Origin: Liolophura sinensis
Taxonomy: Eukaryota; Mollusca; Polyplacophora; Chitonida; Chitonidae
Direction of reading: 5' to 3'
Assembly: GCF_032854445.1 (NCBI RefSeq)
Contig: NC_088305.1
Coordinates: forward strand, 32,141,645 to 32,205,644
Length of the DNA stretch: 64,000 nucleotides
The stretch's first letter is position 1; every line of letters starts with the position of its first letter. Positions 22,100-33,800 of this stretch are shown here, in pieces. The notes beneath the pieces are model-generated. The model saw nothing but the letters and a program-made list of their open reading frames with translations, searched no databases and was not told the origin of the DNA. A program made the translations under genes and the position numbers.

Positions 22100-22180
22100 T
22101 TATTTATTTATGTATTTATTTATTGTTTTACCGCCATACTCAAGACTTCTTCACCCATATCCCATGGCAGCCAGTTTATA
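22100..22180 (-). mobile_element. SINE-A remnant
   Basis: TTTATTTA tail, TTTTACCGCCATACTCAAGA, TTCTTCACCCATAT and GGCAGCCAGT are decayed antisense SINE-A words. Confidence 0.65.
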
Positions 22181-22441
22181 ATGTAAAGAAAATGTGAAAG
22201 AAATGGATTAAGAATAACAGAAAGCCACGGTTCGGTTGCACGAAACTTCAAAGGTCCAGTAAATTGCTTAAGTCCGAGTTTTGTGGCCTAAGTCCAGGAT
22301 AGAGTGTTTCTCGACAAAAATTAAGTCAAACACTTCAGTAGTATAATAATACATTGCTAAAGCATTGCAAGTAGGCCTATTCTTACCTGCTTACCTGGAG
22401 TATTATAAGATAGTATTCCGTCATTCTGAGCATAATGTCCT

Positions 22442-22569
22442 GGGGGCTGTTTCTCAAAGGGGACGTAACGTTACGCCGGTCGTAAATGCCAAGGGCACGT
22501 GTGCTGTCAGTATGACGTCATGGTGATTAGACCGGCGGAACGTTACGCCCCCTGTGAGAAACAGCCCCC
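22442..22569. mobile_element. Foldback MITE, GGGGGCTGTTTCTCA ends
   Basis: Inverted arms of more than 40 bp (left GGGGGCTGTTTCTCAAAGGG and on to CGTAACGTTACGCCGGTC) around a short loop. Arms match at nearly every position, so the copy is young. Target duplication not evident. Confidence 0.8.
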
Positions 22570-23873
22570 GTGTTAATGTAATAGGGTCTTTATGTTGCAG
22601 TAATCGAATATATGTGTTACCGGTAAGTTTAACAAAATTAGCTGCCGCTGTAGTAGAATGCATTCTAGCATCACACAGATAAGAGACTTTCTGTTGATTT
22701 TAACAGATTATTGTTTTTTTGTTTTGGAGTAATGTTCGACGTACAGCAGGTATGCACATCGTATTGATGGGTGAGTGCAAAGTCTACGGAACACGATCGT
22801 ACCAAGGTGATCATCCTGTCGTAAAGTCGCGGCCAACTTAACAAAGTCTTGGTCAAGGAAATTTCAAAACGTAACAAATTATAATATTTTAATATTAATG
22901 ATAATGATAATTCAGAAACTGACTGGACTGATAAAAAAAACTGTCAAACTATCAAACTGTCGTCGCTGCTCTGGTGAAAACTTCTTGTCCGTGGCATTAA
23001 TCAACAATGAAATAAATAAATATATAAATAAAAACAATGTATACCTAGAGAAAACTGTGACTATCTCTTAAACTTAACAGACACTGTGTTGTCAGAAGAT
23101 GCAAAATGTATTCAATTCAATGTATTGCATTAAGTACAGCCCGAATATTTAATTGATTCAACATCAGAATTCTATCAGACTGACAAGATATCGTGTTGAA
23201 CATGATATTCAAGCATTCCAACAACAGACTTTCTATTTAAATTAACAGATTTCTTTTCAGAGTGCAGACAAGATTCTATGGCTTTTTGTTATATCTTATA
23301 ACTTTATTACTGCAGATCGTGTCTCAAGGAAGTGTGCTGACTTGTACGGTTTTACAGGCTCTATCTGAATAGGTTGCACATGCGCAATCGGGGAAATGAG
23401 TGCAGGATTTGCCTCCGACCCGGAGAGTGAAGTAGCATTGACTGGATTAGCTGGCACACAGACATTTTAGATTGGTGACACACTATAAATGTCTGCTCTG
23501 CTAGTTTGCACCTGGTTAAAATATATCACAATTTTGTCTGTGTTGAATAGAAATAAAAACTTTTCATTACGGTCAGTATTACGACCCACACCAACAGAGG
23601 TTACCAGGGTAATAAAAAGGTATGACTTCGTTCAGCAAGGACAATTGAATAAAAAATATGGTGGTCACGCTACATGTAGGTGGAGTTTTTCCTATGAAGA
23701 GAAAAGTGTAAGCTCCATGTACCAGTATGACATGATACCACTGTAAAATTAGAGGATATATATTTTTGTGGCCGACGTTTACAAATTTACAACATAAATA
23801 GTCAGGAAAATCAATTCGCTCGTCTAACGTTAAGAATGTAGATACAGCTTTGTGTGTGCACGTGAATACTCAC
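22570..23873. other. Intergenic, nothing named
   Basis: AT-rich. A plus-strand open frame at 23489-23746 has no supporting splice or start signals. Confidence 0.4.
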
Positions 23874-24025
23874 AGTTTCCATGAAACCAGACGCGCCACA
23901 TCATTGACGTCACGGGTAGTGACCGGCATGGCTGCAGGGGAGGGAGGCCTGCGTCCCAGGCCCTCTCTGACTAAAATGTCCCCTTCCCTAACCAGAAGAA
24001 GAAACTCTTCCCGCGTCTCTATGTC
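23874..24025 (-). CDS. Possible exon in a GC-rich island (unrecognised)
   Basis: The minus strand reads DIETREEFLLLVREGDILV then REGLGRRPPSPAAMPVTTRD and VNDVARLVSWK, closing at a strong GTGAGT donor (23873-23872). The acceptor is uncertain; CACTTGTCTCAAG just before 24025 is my best choice and makes the exon 50 codons plus two bases. The island is far richer in G and C than the surrounding kilobases. Just upstream on the same strand another GAG/GTGAGT at about 24073 ends a frame reading GIDESNWVNNSE, but the gap of under 50 bp is short for an intron. Confidence 0.35.
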
Positions 24026-24588
24026 CTTGAGACAAGTGGTCCAGTGACGTTATCCCGCCGTAAGACACTCACCTCGCTGTTATTGACCCAGTTTGACTCG
24101 TCAATACCCAGAGTAGCTGTAATCTACCTGGCCCCGGGCTGTCATACGGGGAGGATTACCTGTAGAGCCCATTCTACCTGTAAATCAACGACATGTCAGG
24201 TAATTTTGCATGATCACCAGTGCTTGTGTCTCTACACCTGTATTGTACCTCAGGTGCGCGGTGTACCATGCAGGTAATTACAGGTACCTGTATAGCTGGC
24301 AACTATCAAGCCGGCGATTGACACTTTATCCTAAGTTAATGACACTAGTATATATCAATTTACACAAAAGCTTACTATTTTACATTGGGTATTCCATGGT
24401 GATGCGGAATCATGGATGAAATCATCATTAAATGCCCAGGTGAACAATTCAACTAATGAATAATTTCCATACATTAAAAGAGGGATTAAAAATAATCGCA
24501 GTCAAATTGTATTTTTGCGCAAAGAGCCATTTCAAGTAAAATATACTTAGCCCATGTATAATGGACAAATCGCCAGTCACTAAATGAT

Positions 24589-24667
24589 AGTTCATTCATT
24601 CATTCATCCACTCCTTCATTTAATCATTCATCCATTCACTCATTCATTCATTCATTCATTCATTCAA
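24589..24667. repeat. (ATTC)n microsatellite
   Basis: A CATT tetranucleotide run with a few interruptions; it may be the tail of a family D repeat. Confidence 0.9.
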
Positions 24668-24736
24668 TCAATTTGTTTGATTGGTACATGTATTTTAAAG
24701 AATAACTCAGATAATGAAGTAGAGACATCGGCGTGT

Positions 24737-24835
24737 AAAAGTGAAAGGTTTCACAAGCTTTCGACCTACAGGCTGGGATCTTTATCAAGTGACTAACCAC
24801 TTTGGTCGACAGCTTGTGAAAACTTTTACATTTAC
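24737..24835. mobile_element. Foldback repeat of about 100 bp
   Basis: GTGAAAGGTTTCACAAGCTT with TCGACC is inverted at GGTCGACAGCTTGTGAAAAC with TTTTAC. Arms of about 30 bp surround CTACAGGCTGGGATCTTTAT. Family unknown. Confidence 0.55.
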
Positions 24836-25530
24836 GTTGTGATCACTCGACTTAGTACTGTTACTGTTAGAATTATTGAATCCATATATGACTATGAGTC
24901 TTAAGCAGTATATAACTCGGTAATAGTTTCGAGGAAAACAATACTCAAATAAATGAATTTTATCGCAGTAGATAAGAAGTCATTCACGAACGGACTGATC
25001 GCGAGTGGAAGAAACCGAATAGTCGTTTGTCCCCACACTGGTAATTTTACCAGAATATAGCCTATGCACGTGCTTAATTAGCAGTTATTTTATCATATTA
25101 TTTTACAAACGATGTAACACCAATGAATTGACGACTAACGTTAAATTGAACTTGATGAAGGTGATAAGTTTCCACTAAATGACAGAAGAGGCCATATCAA
25201 GGTTAGAGTTGATCGGTATATCCAGGCCAAATACTCTTTATAACCTCTATAACCATGGTCGCCAGTAACCCGATCTGCTTGTCTAAATATTTTATCTGGC
25301 TGTAATCCAAATACGGCCGTTATAAATGACAAAATATATGTGCAGTGTGTCAATGTGCAAAACAAGGGAGTAGAAATATAGGCCCTATATGTAAAACCGG
25401 TAAAATGAATTATCTAATATTCTGCAGAGCAGTGAATTCAGTCTGCGTTAGAGAGGTACTTTTCTTCGCTCTGCTTAAGCACTGCGATACATAGGTAATT
25501 TTGTGGCCTAAATACCCACTTACTCTACTC

Positions 25531-25727
25531 AGGAATCCACGAAACTATTTCTGACTTGTCAAATTTTGAATTATAATCTTAAAGCTTATTTTGGGGCTTT
25601 TGCAATAGAAATTGTGTCCCCTTATCAATGCTATCTAAATTTCAACTTCTAGCATCAAAAACTAAGCATCGTAAAGAGTTTTTAAATTTTGACTTAAGTC
25701 AGAAACAGCTTTGTGGGATCGGCCCCT
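25531..25727. mobile_element. MITE, GACTTAAGTCAGAA family, copy 2
   Basis: Shares TAATCTTAAAGCTTATTTT, AAATTTTGACTTAAGTCAGA and the GGCCCC end with 21235-21454, with more divergence. Confidence 0.7.
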
Positions 25728-26440
25728 GGGAGTTTGTGAAACTGACCCCTGCTCCCTTTGCATTGTTTAATGCGACTGTAAGTTCTGTGTGATTGCAACA
25801 TAGCATTTTGAGTAATTATAGTCTAGCGAGGTCTAATAATTTGCAACTACCAATTTTTTTCATCTCATTCCACTTAAGCCATGGTGCAGGGGGCGTGTAA
25901 TTTTGTACTTATCAGACATTTACATAAACAATTAGAATTAAAACTCTAACTAAGGTAAATTGACAGGAGGTCGTATTTCAACTGTTACGTGTGACTATTT
26001 TCCAATAACCACAGTGTCGTTTTATACTCCTCGCTGTAAACCTTTTCTTATAGTATATACGTCTGCACAAAATAGACGACTTTTACTTAGCATAACATTG
26101 TTGGCAACTTTTGGCACTTGGTTCAAAACTCTTAGAAGTATACAATTAGGCCGAAAGACCGGCACACACACCAGAAAAAAAATAAACTGGGAACACATTT
26201 CTAAGATGTGGTACAAACCAGCGAAAACCAGGGAGCCAAGTGCATAGAGAACCTCCCACGATGAAAGTTATTAGGACCTAAGCACCAATATACCGTTGTA
26301 CACAAAACTACATGTAGTTAACGTGTTTCATTCGTCTCCCTGTGGCTGCTGGCGATACTCCAGGTTCCTGACATGTTAGTTCACTCAAAGCCCGCGGCGA
26401 AGCCCGACGTCGGGAAAGTCAGCGGTATGTGTTACAGCGT

Positions 26441-26560
26441 CTTACGTCACACGACGTGACGCCACTTTCAGAACATTGGGACGTCACATCCACAAATAGG
26501 GGGAGCTACTCTCCACTAGTGAGTCGCGGGCGACGTTCTGGAATTATCCCCCCTATATAG
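26441..26560 (+). promoter_or_regulatory. CRE-rich TATA promoter of the ankyrin gene
   Basis: TTACGTCAC (26443), ACGTGACG (26454) and GGGACGTCACATC (26479) are three cAMP-response-element-like sites, with an inverted CCAAT (ATTGG, 26475) and a TATA box CTATATAG (26553-26560). The block is GC-rich against AT-rich flanks. CREB/ATF-family control is inference from the motif alone. Confidence 0.6.
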
Positions 26561-26584
26561 AGCTTTTCTGTGCCTGGAGACTGT

Positions 26585-26701
26585 GTCGTCTGCTCTCTGC
26601 ATTTCTTTGCATCGCATGTTTAATAGAGATTTTAAAGACTATTACTGTATGATTTTGAAATTTGTTCCGTTGATGAGACGGTCAGCATTTCGAGTTTTTT
26701 G
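26585..26701 (+). other. Probable 5' UTR exon of the ankyrin gene
   Basis: It starts about 30 bp after the TATA box and ends at a strong TTTTG/GTGAGT donor. ATGs at 26616, 26649 and 26673 share one frame. Joined to the exon at 27785 that frame stops after two codons, so they would form a small upstream open frame unless another exon intervenes. Confidence 0.45.
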
Positions 26702-27829
26702 GTGAGTTAATTTCTTTTGAATTTACTTGTTTTGATTTCATCTGGAAATGCATCCATGAACGGTGCTGCATTAGGCCAACCGTGTGCCGTGGCTGGTCAC
26801 TAGCGGGTAGCCATGTACAGCGAATGGGGTTATTTGTAAAATCTGATTTAGTGATTTGACTTAGTGATTAGAACTTCCGATTGTGGCCTTATTGGACGGT
26901 CTCTAGATGATTAAATATCACCATAGGCGACGTTTAATTTAACTTAGTACTGACCACTGAGAGCAAAGAAAAACTACAAGTACTAACTTACTATATAACC
27001 AGGAAATGTTACCTAAGGAATAAAAGTTACAAATCTTTCAATCTCGGCTCTAGGTGTACATGTAGGAAAAGTAGGTCTAATTTGCACTGTCGTTGCTACC
27101 CTTTTTTCCACTCTCTGTGGCGTTACATAGGTTAACCCTACGTCCTACCCATAATAAAACTTATGAAATACGATATTAATTTGTTTTACCTGTAAATATA
27201 AAAAAATATTTTATACTCAAATGATTTCAAAAAATTATAAAATAAAATATAAAATTATTGAACATGTTACGCGTGTTATTGATACCCCTCAACATTTTAT
27301 AGTTTCTTTTTTTGTCATTACGGGGTGGTGGGGGGGTCTATAAGCCAACCCGTGAATGTAAAAAAAATTGGCAAAGTTAGAAAATAGTGTAGGAAGCACA
27401 TCTATAGGCTGATGATAATCTCTATTTCAAACTGGAATCCAGTCGAAATGACATGGTTTTGAAATATATCTATCGATGTTTACGTGAAAAGAAAAAAAAT
27501 GAGAAATGTGTTTCACTCGATTGTCAAAAGGTAGTTTATACTACTTTCGACATTAGGACAACGGAAGGCGGAAAAGTTCTGGCTTGTTGTTTACGTTTGA
27601 ATTCATTTATACGTAATAGGATTGAATATGTAATTTTTCCATTACAGTGGTATGATTCAGTGTAAACGTGCATTACATAAAAGTAACTTATCATTTAGAC
27701 AGTTAGGCCTTCCATATTATGCAGCATTATGTTACTCAGTCTAAATGTATTTCTTTTGTATGACGTGTGTTTTATTTATCTCAGGTTGTGATTTTCACAC
27801 AGAGTTTGCTGCATAATCAGAAAATCTTA

Positions 27830-30800
27830 ATGGATGTGGACCATGGTTTCTTCTCCAACCTCTTTGAGGCGTACAATACGAGTGCTGTGTGGAAAGCCAT
27901 GGATTCCTGGTACAGGGCATCAGAGACAGTGGCCGTCACATCCTGGGGTTATGCTCTTCTCTACTACGATTATATCATGTCTCTGCTGAGCAATCTAATT
28001 GATAGGATTCCAGGTATGATAATTATTCATTTATTGGGACTCAGCTTAGATAAGGCAAATTGCGGTAAGTGAATAAACATGTAATTTTATTGTATATCTA
28101 TGTCAGTGTTTATTTCCTTCGTTTTTCGCTTTATTATAGAATGTTTACAACCCACCCAAGTCCATAAATACAGAACTGACTGATAGATTGATTGATTGTT
28201 AATAAACTAGCTGTTACAAGACTAATTTTAATACATCAAAGAAAAATATATGCAATTGTTACAACGCATAAATATAAAGATATAAATATATCACCAGGTA
28301 TTAAAATACTGTGTATATCTGGACTAGGTTTCAGTAATATTATTAAACTAAGTAAGCTGCAAAACTGTAATCATTTCCCGTCAGTGCTCACTGATCCTAT
28401 GACTGTCTTGCATAGAGTACACCCTGATCAGCTATTACGGTGTAATACAAGGTCTACATTAGTCTTGATATTAGTCTTGATATTAGTGTGGTCATGTGTT
28501 GACAGCATACCCCATTGTGAAGAGCCTGATATCGCCTGTGACTTTGCCCCAGCTGTATGCCTTCCTCTGTGGAGTCTGTATTATGTGCTCCATTCTTGTC
28601 TGGCTGAAGATTGTCCCCACAGCATTCGGTAACAAGCATCTGTCTCTGACTGCATCACCTACATCAATCACATCTACATCACCCTCATCACCTCCATCTA
28701 CATCATCTGCATCACCTACATCTCCGTCGCCTACATCTACATCACCTACATCTACATCTAGGAGTTTAACATTGCCCAATCTAGGTACATGTATTTACAG
28801 TTTATATCAATTTTCCACATCAATATTTAACACAAAAATGAAGTATGATTGTACATACACACTGTACCTCTATAGTATATTTTATCAATCAGTTCTCTTA
28901 ATCCAGACAGCTGTATTCTTTCCTCATAATGTTGTAGATGAAAGGAAACCTCAAGAACTTGACCCAGTGAAAGAAAGCATATGTTCCTTGTATGATGTTT
29001 TTGACCTAGCCAAAGTAAGTACAGTTTCATGATAGAATGAAGAATGATCTGGATTGATTTAACCCTTTGAAGAAAATGAGCAATCTGTTGTGGGATATTA
29101 AATCCAGGGTACATTTATACTGAATTGAAATGCTCATTATTTTCACCAAACGAGCTGAATTTCCTATCCTGCATCTTTGGTCTTACTTATTGATGTAGAT
29201 TTCCATTCCATTCTTTCTGTCACCAGACAGCCTACGAGAAGGGCCATACTGAAGCAGTGATGAAGGAGGTGGAGTCAAGAAACCTTGATGTCAACATGTC
29301 AGTTCCTATCAGTGGGCTATCACTTTTCATGGTAAACCCTTAGCTGCCTTTCATATATACTCCATGAATACACCTCTAAAAGTATACATATCCAAGTTGG
29401 TTGAAGAGTGGAGGAGACATTGGTTTAGAATTAGACACTTTATTTTGCCGGAAAAGAAACANNNNNNNNNNNNNNNNNNNNNNNNNNNNNNNNNNNNNNN
29501 NNNNNNNNNNNNNNNNNNNNNNNNNNNNNNNNNNNNNNNNNNNNNNNNNNNNNNNNNNNNNNNNNNNNNNNNNNNNNNNNNNNNNNNNNNNNNNNNNNNN
29601 NNNNNNNNNNNNNNNNNNNNNNNNNNNNNNNNNNNNNNNNNNNNNNNNNNNNNNNNNNNNNAGAAAAGAAACAACAAACAAACACAAAAGGTGTATAGAC
29701 ACCCTGTTTTAGTGGGAAAAACAAACGAACACAAAAAAGTGATTAGACACCCTGTTTTAGTGGGAAAAGAAACAGACAAACAAACACAAAAGGTGGTTAG
29801 ACACCCTGTTTTAGTGGGAAAACAAACAACAAACAAACACAAAAGGTGTATAGACACCCTGTTTTAGTGGGAAAACAAACAAACACAAAAAAGTGATTAG
29901 ACACCCTGTTTTAGTGGGAAAAGAAACAACAAACAAACACAAAAGGTGGTTAGACACCCTGTTTTAGTGGGAAAACAAACAACAACAAAAGGTGTATAGA
30001 CACCCTGGTTTTAGTGGGAAAACAAACAAACAAAAAAAGTGATTAGACACCCTGTTTTAGTGGGAAAAGAAACAACAAACAACACAAAAGGTGGTTAGAC
30101 ACCCTGTTTTAGTGGGAAAACAAACAACAAACAACACAAAAGGTGTATAGACACCCTGTTTTAGTGGGAAAAAAAACAACAAACAAAAGGTGTATAGACA
30201 CCCTGTTTTAGTGGAGGAAACAAACGAAACAAAAAAAGTGATTAGACACCCTGTTTTAGTGGGGAAAACAAACAACAAACAAACACACAAAGGTGGTTAG
30301 ACATCCTGTTTTAGTGGGAAAAGAAACAACAAACAAACACAAAAGGTGGTTAGACACCCTGTTTTAGTGGGAAAACAAACAACAAACAAACACAAAAGGT
30401 GTATAGACACCCTGTTTTAGTGGGAAAACAAACAAACACAAAAAAGTGATTAGACACCCTGTTTTAGTGGGAAAAGAAACAACAAACAAACACAAAAGGT
30501 GGTTAGACACCCTGTTTTAGTGAGAAAAGAAACAACAAACAAACACAAAAGGTGTATAGACACCCTGTTTTAGTGGGAAAGGAAACAACAAACAAACACA
30601 AAAGGTGTATAGACACCCTGTTTTAGTGGGAAAAGAAACAACAAACAAACACAAAAGGTGGTTAGACATCCTGTTTTAGTGGGAAAACAAACAAACACAA
30701 AAAAGTGATTAGACACCCTGGTTTTAGTGGGAAAACAAACAACAAACAAACACAAAAGGTGTATAGACACCCTGTTTTAGTGGGAAAACAAACAAACACA

Positions 30801-33800
30801 AAAAAGTGATTAGACACCCTGTTTTAGTGGGAAAAGAAACAACAAACAAACACAAAAGGTGGTTAGACACCCTGTTTTAGTGAGAAAAGAAACAACAAAC
30901 AAACACAAAAGGTGTATAGACACCCTGTTTTAGTGAGAAAAGAAACAACAAACAAACACAAAAGGTGTATAGACACCCTGTTTTAGTGGGAAAGGAAACA
31001 ACAAACAAACACAAAAGGTGTATAGACACCCTGTTTTAGTGAGAAAAGAAACAACAAACAAACACAAAAGGTGTATAGACACCCTGTTTTAGTGGGAAAG
31101 GAAACAACAAACAAACACAAAAGGTGGTTAGACATCCTGTTTTAGTGGGAAAGGAAACAACAAACAAACACAAAAGGTGATTAATCCTTGAGCATCAATC
31201 AACAAACACCATTCCAAAAAATATGTATATGTATGTCATGTGTTGTAACTTTTGATGAGCACCTACCAAAACTGTACCTCTGTATTCATATCAGTTGTAA
31301 TAGTAATTGTTTTCTGCAGATAATAAGTATAAGTAAGCAAAATTACCGTGGCTTTCTATTGCATAATGCAGTGCGCATGTCTGAGTGGACACAGGCGACT
31401 CATCCAGTATATGACAGAGCAGGGTAAGCAGTGTTTGCTTGTTTTCCTCATCAGATACATGTAATTGTTTATTCTTTGTTTTTACTGAGCGCTAAATGTT
31501 TAGAAAACATTATGATATTATTTCGCTCATATTAAGTATAAACCCAGCACGGGAAAATATCGTCGAATTTAGCAGACACAGTTTCGTTTTTCCGTGCATA
31601 TACAGCGTTATATTCCACTGGCAAGTATCGTTAAATGTGTGTACTATCATGTATAAAGTTGGGATCTATTTAAAAAATAGCAACGGATAATAAGACTTTC
31701 ACCCAGAAAATAAGACCGGTTGGTTGATGCCAACCGGTCTTTACCTAGCAGAAATTGATAGCCTATCACTTATACTTTATTAACTATAAACTGTTGATTT
31801 CAAGGTGGCGACCCCCACTGTACAAGCACTCAGGGGGACTCCCCACTATATTTGGCAACCTACGGAATCTTGAACTCTCCGAACGGCAAGCCTGACTTTG
31901 GTGCGCTTGATGAGCTCATAGACGCCGGTAAGCTGTACTCAGTCTCACAGGCGAACGCTGCAGGCACTGTAAATATGTCACATTGTTTGACTTTCAACGT
32001 TTCAACTCATACACTGTCACTTTCTCCAGAAAGCCGATGTGTCATGTGCCGTTGTTTTGCGTGTGCGACAGTGGAGCATGTCAAACATTGAACAAAACTC
32101 ACACCTTTAGAACACACATTTATACACATTACATAGGCCTATGAAATGTAGGTGTTTTTAACTTGATCTGAATGCATACTGATAAAACTCTGATGCCTTT
32201 AGAAGTTGTTCTGAGCCATTGTACATCATGGTATGGTAAATCCAGGACCAGCACTCTCATGCCATTGGATGATGTCCTGAGCCATTGTACACCATGGTAT
32301 GGTAAATCCAGGACCAGCACTTTCATGCCACTGGAAGATATTCTGAGCCATTGTACATCATGGTATGGTAAATCCTGGACCAGCACTCTCATGCCACTGG
32401 AAGATATTCTGAGCCATTGTACATCATGGTATGGTAAATCCAGGACCAGCACTCTCATGCCACTGGATGATGTCCTGAGCCATTGTACACCATGGTATGG
32501 TAAATCCAGGACCAGCACTCTCATGCCACTGGAAGATATTCTGAGCCATTGTACACCGTGGCATGGTAAATCTAGGACCAGCACTCTCATGCCACTGGAA
32601 GATATTCTGAGCCATTATACACCATGGTATGGTAAATCCAGGACCAGCACTTTCATGCCACTGGAAGATATTCTGAGCCATTATACACCATGGCATGGTA
32701 AATCCAGGACCAGCACTCTCATGCCACTGGAAGATATTCTGAGCCATTATACACCATGGTATGGTAAATCCAGGACCAGCACTCTCATGCCACTGGAAGA
32801 TATTCTGAGCCATTGTACACCGTGGCATGGTAAATCCAGGACCATCACTCTCATGCCACTGGAAGATATTCTGAGCCATTATACACCATGGTATGGTAAA
32901 TCCAGGACCAGCACTTTCATGCCACTGGAAGATATTCTGAGCCATTGTACACCGTGGCATGGTAAATCTAGGACCAGCACTCTCATGCCACGGGAAGATA
33001 TTCTGAGCCATTATACACCGTGGTATGGTAAATCCAGGACCAGCACTCTCATGCCACTGGAAGATATTCTGAGCCATTATACACCATGGTATGGTAAATC
33101 CAGGACCAGCACTCTCATGCCACTGGAAGATATTCTGAGCCATTGTACAACGTGGTATGGTAAATCCAGGACCAGCACTTTCATGCCACTGGAAGATATT
33201 CTGAGCCATTGTACATCATGGTATGGTAAATCCTGGACCAGCACTCTCATGCCACTGGAAGATATTCTGAGCCATTATACACCATGGTATGGTAAATCCA
33301 GGACCAGCACTTTCATGCCACTGGAAGATATTCTGAGCCATTATACACCATGGTATGGTAAATCCAGGACCAGCACTCTCATGCCACTGGAAGATATTCT
33401 GAGCCATTATACACCGTGGTATGGTAAATCTAGGACCAGCACTCTCATGTCACTGAAAGTTGTTCTGAGCCATTATACACCATGGTATGGTAAATCCAGG
33501 ACCACCATAATCCCATTAACATCATATCATGGAAATTTTTTTTATTTTAATATGAATGTGTGTCGATATATACATATACTGGTTCCAACAGTCATTTTGA
33601 TTTAACTGGACTTAACTGGACCGTTTTACTAGGTTACGGCCAAATTGTCAGCTGGGTTTTGGTGCGCTTTGTGAATTGCCATGTTACAGGTGATACTTAA
33701 CATGAATACTACGTTAAATACAAATCAGTTTATTGGATAAATAAATGTATAAATATAATACACTTGTGTTTCTTGCTCATTGTATTTGTTTTCAGGTTGC

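Noticed and set aside
32172-33605. Plus-strand open frame of 477 codons
   Set aside because: It is the 66-bp minisatellite read in frame; it lies in an intron, is open on the other strand too and shows no coding-type substitution pattern.
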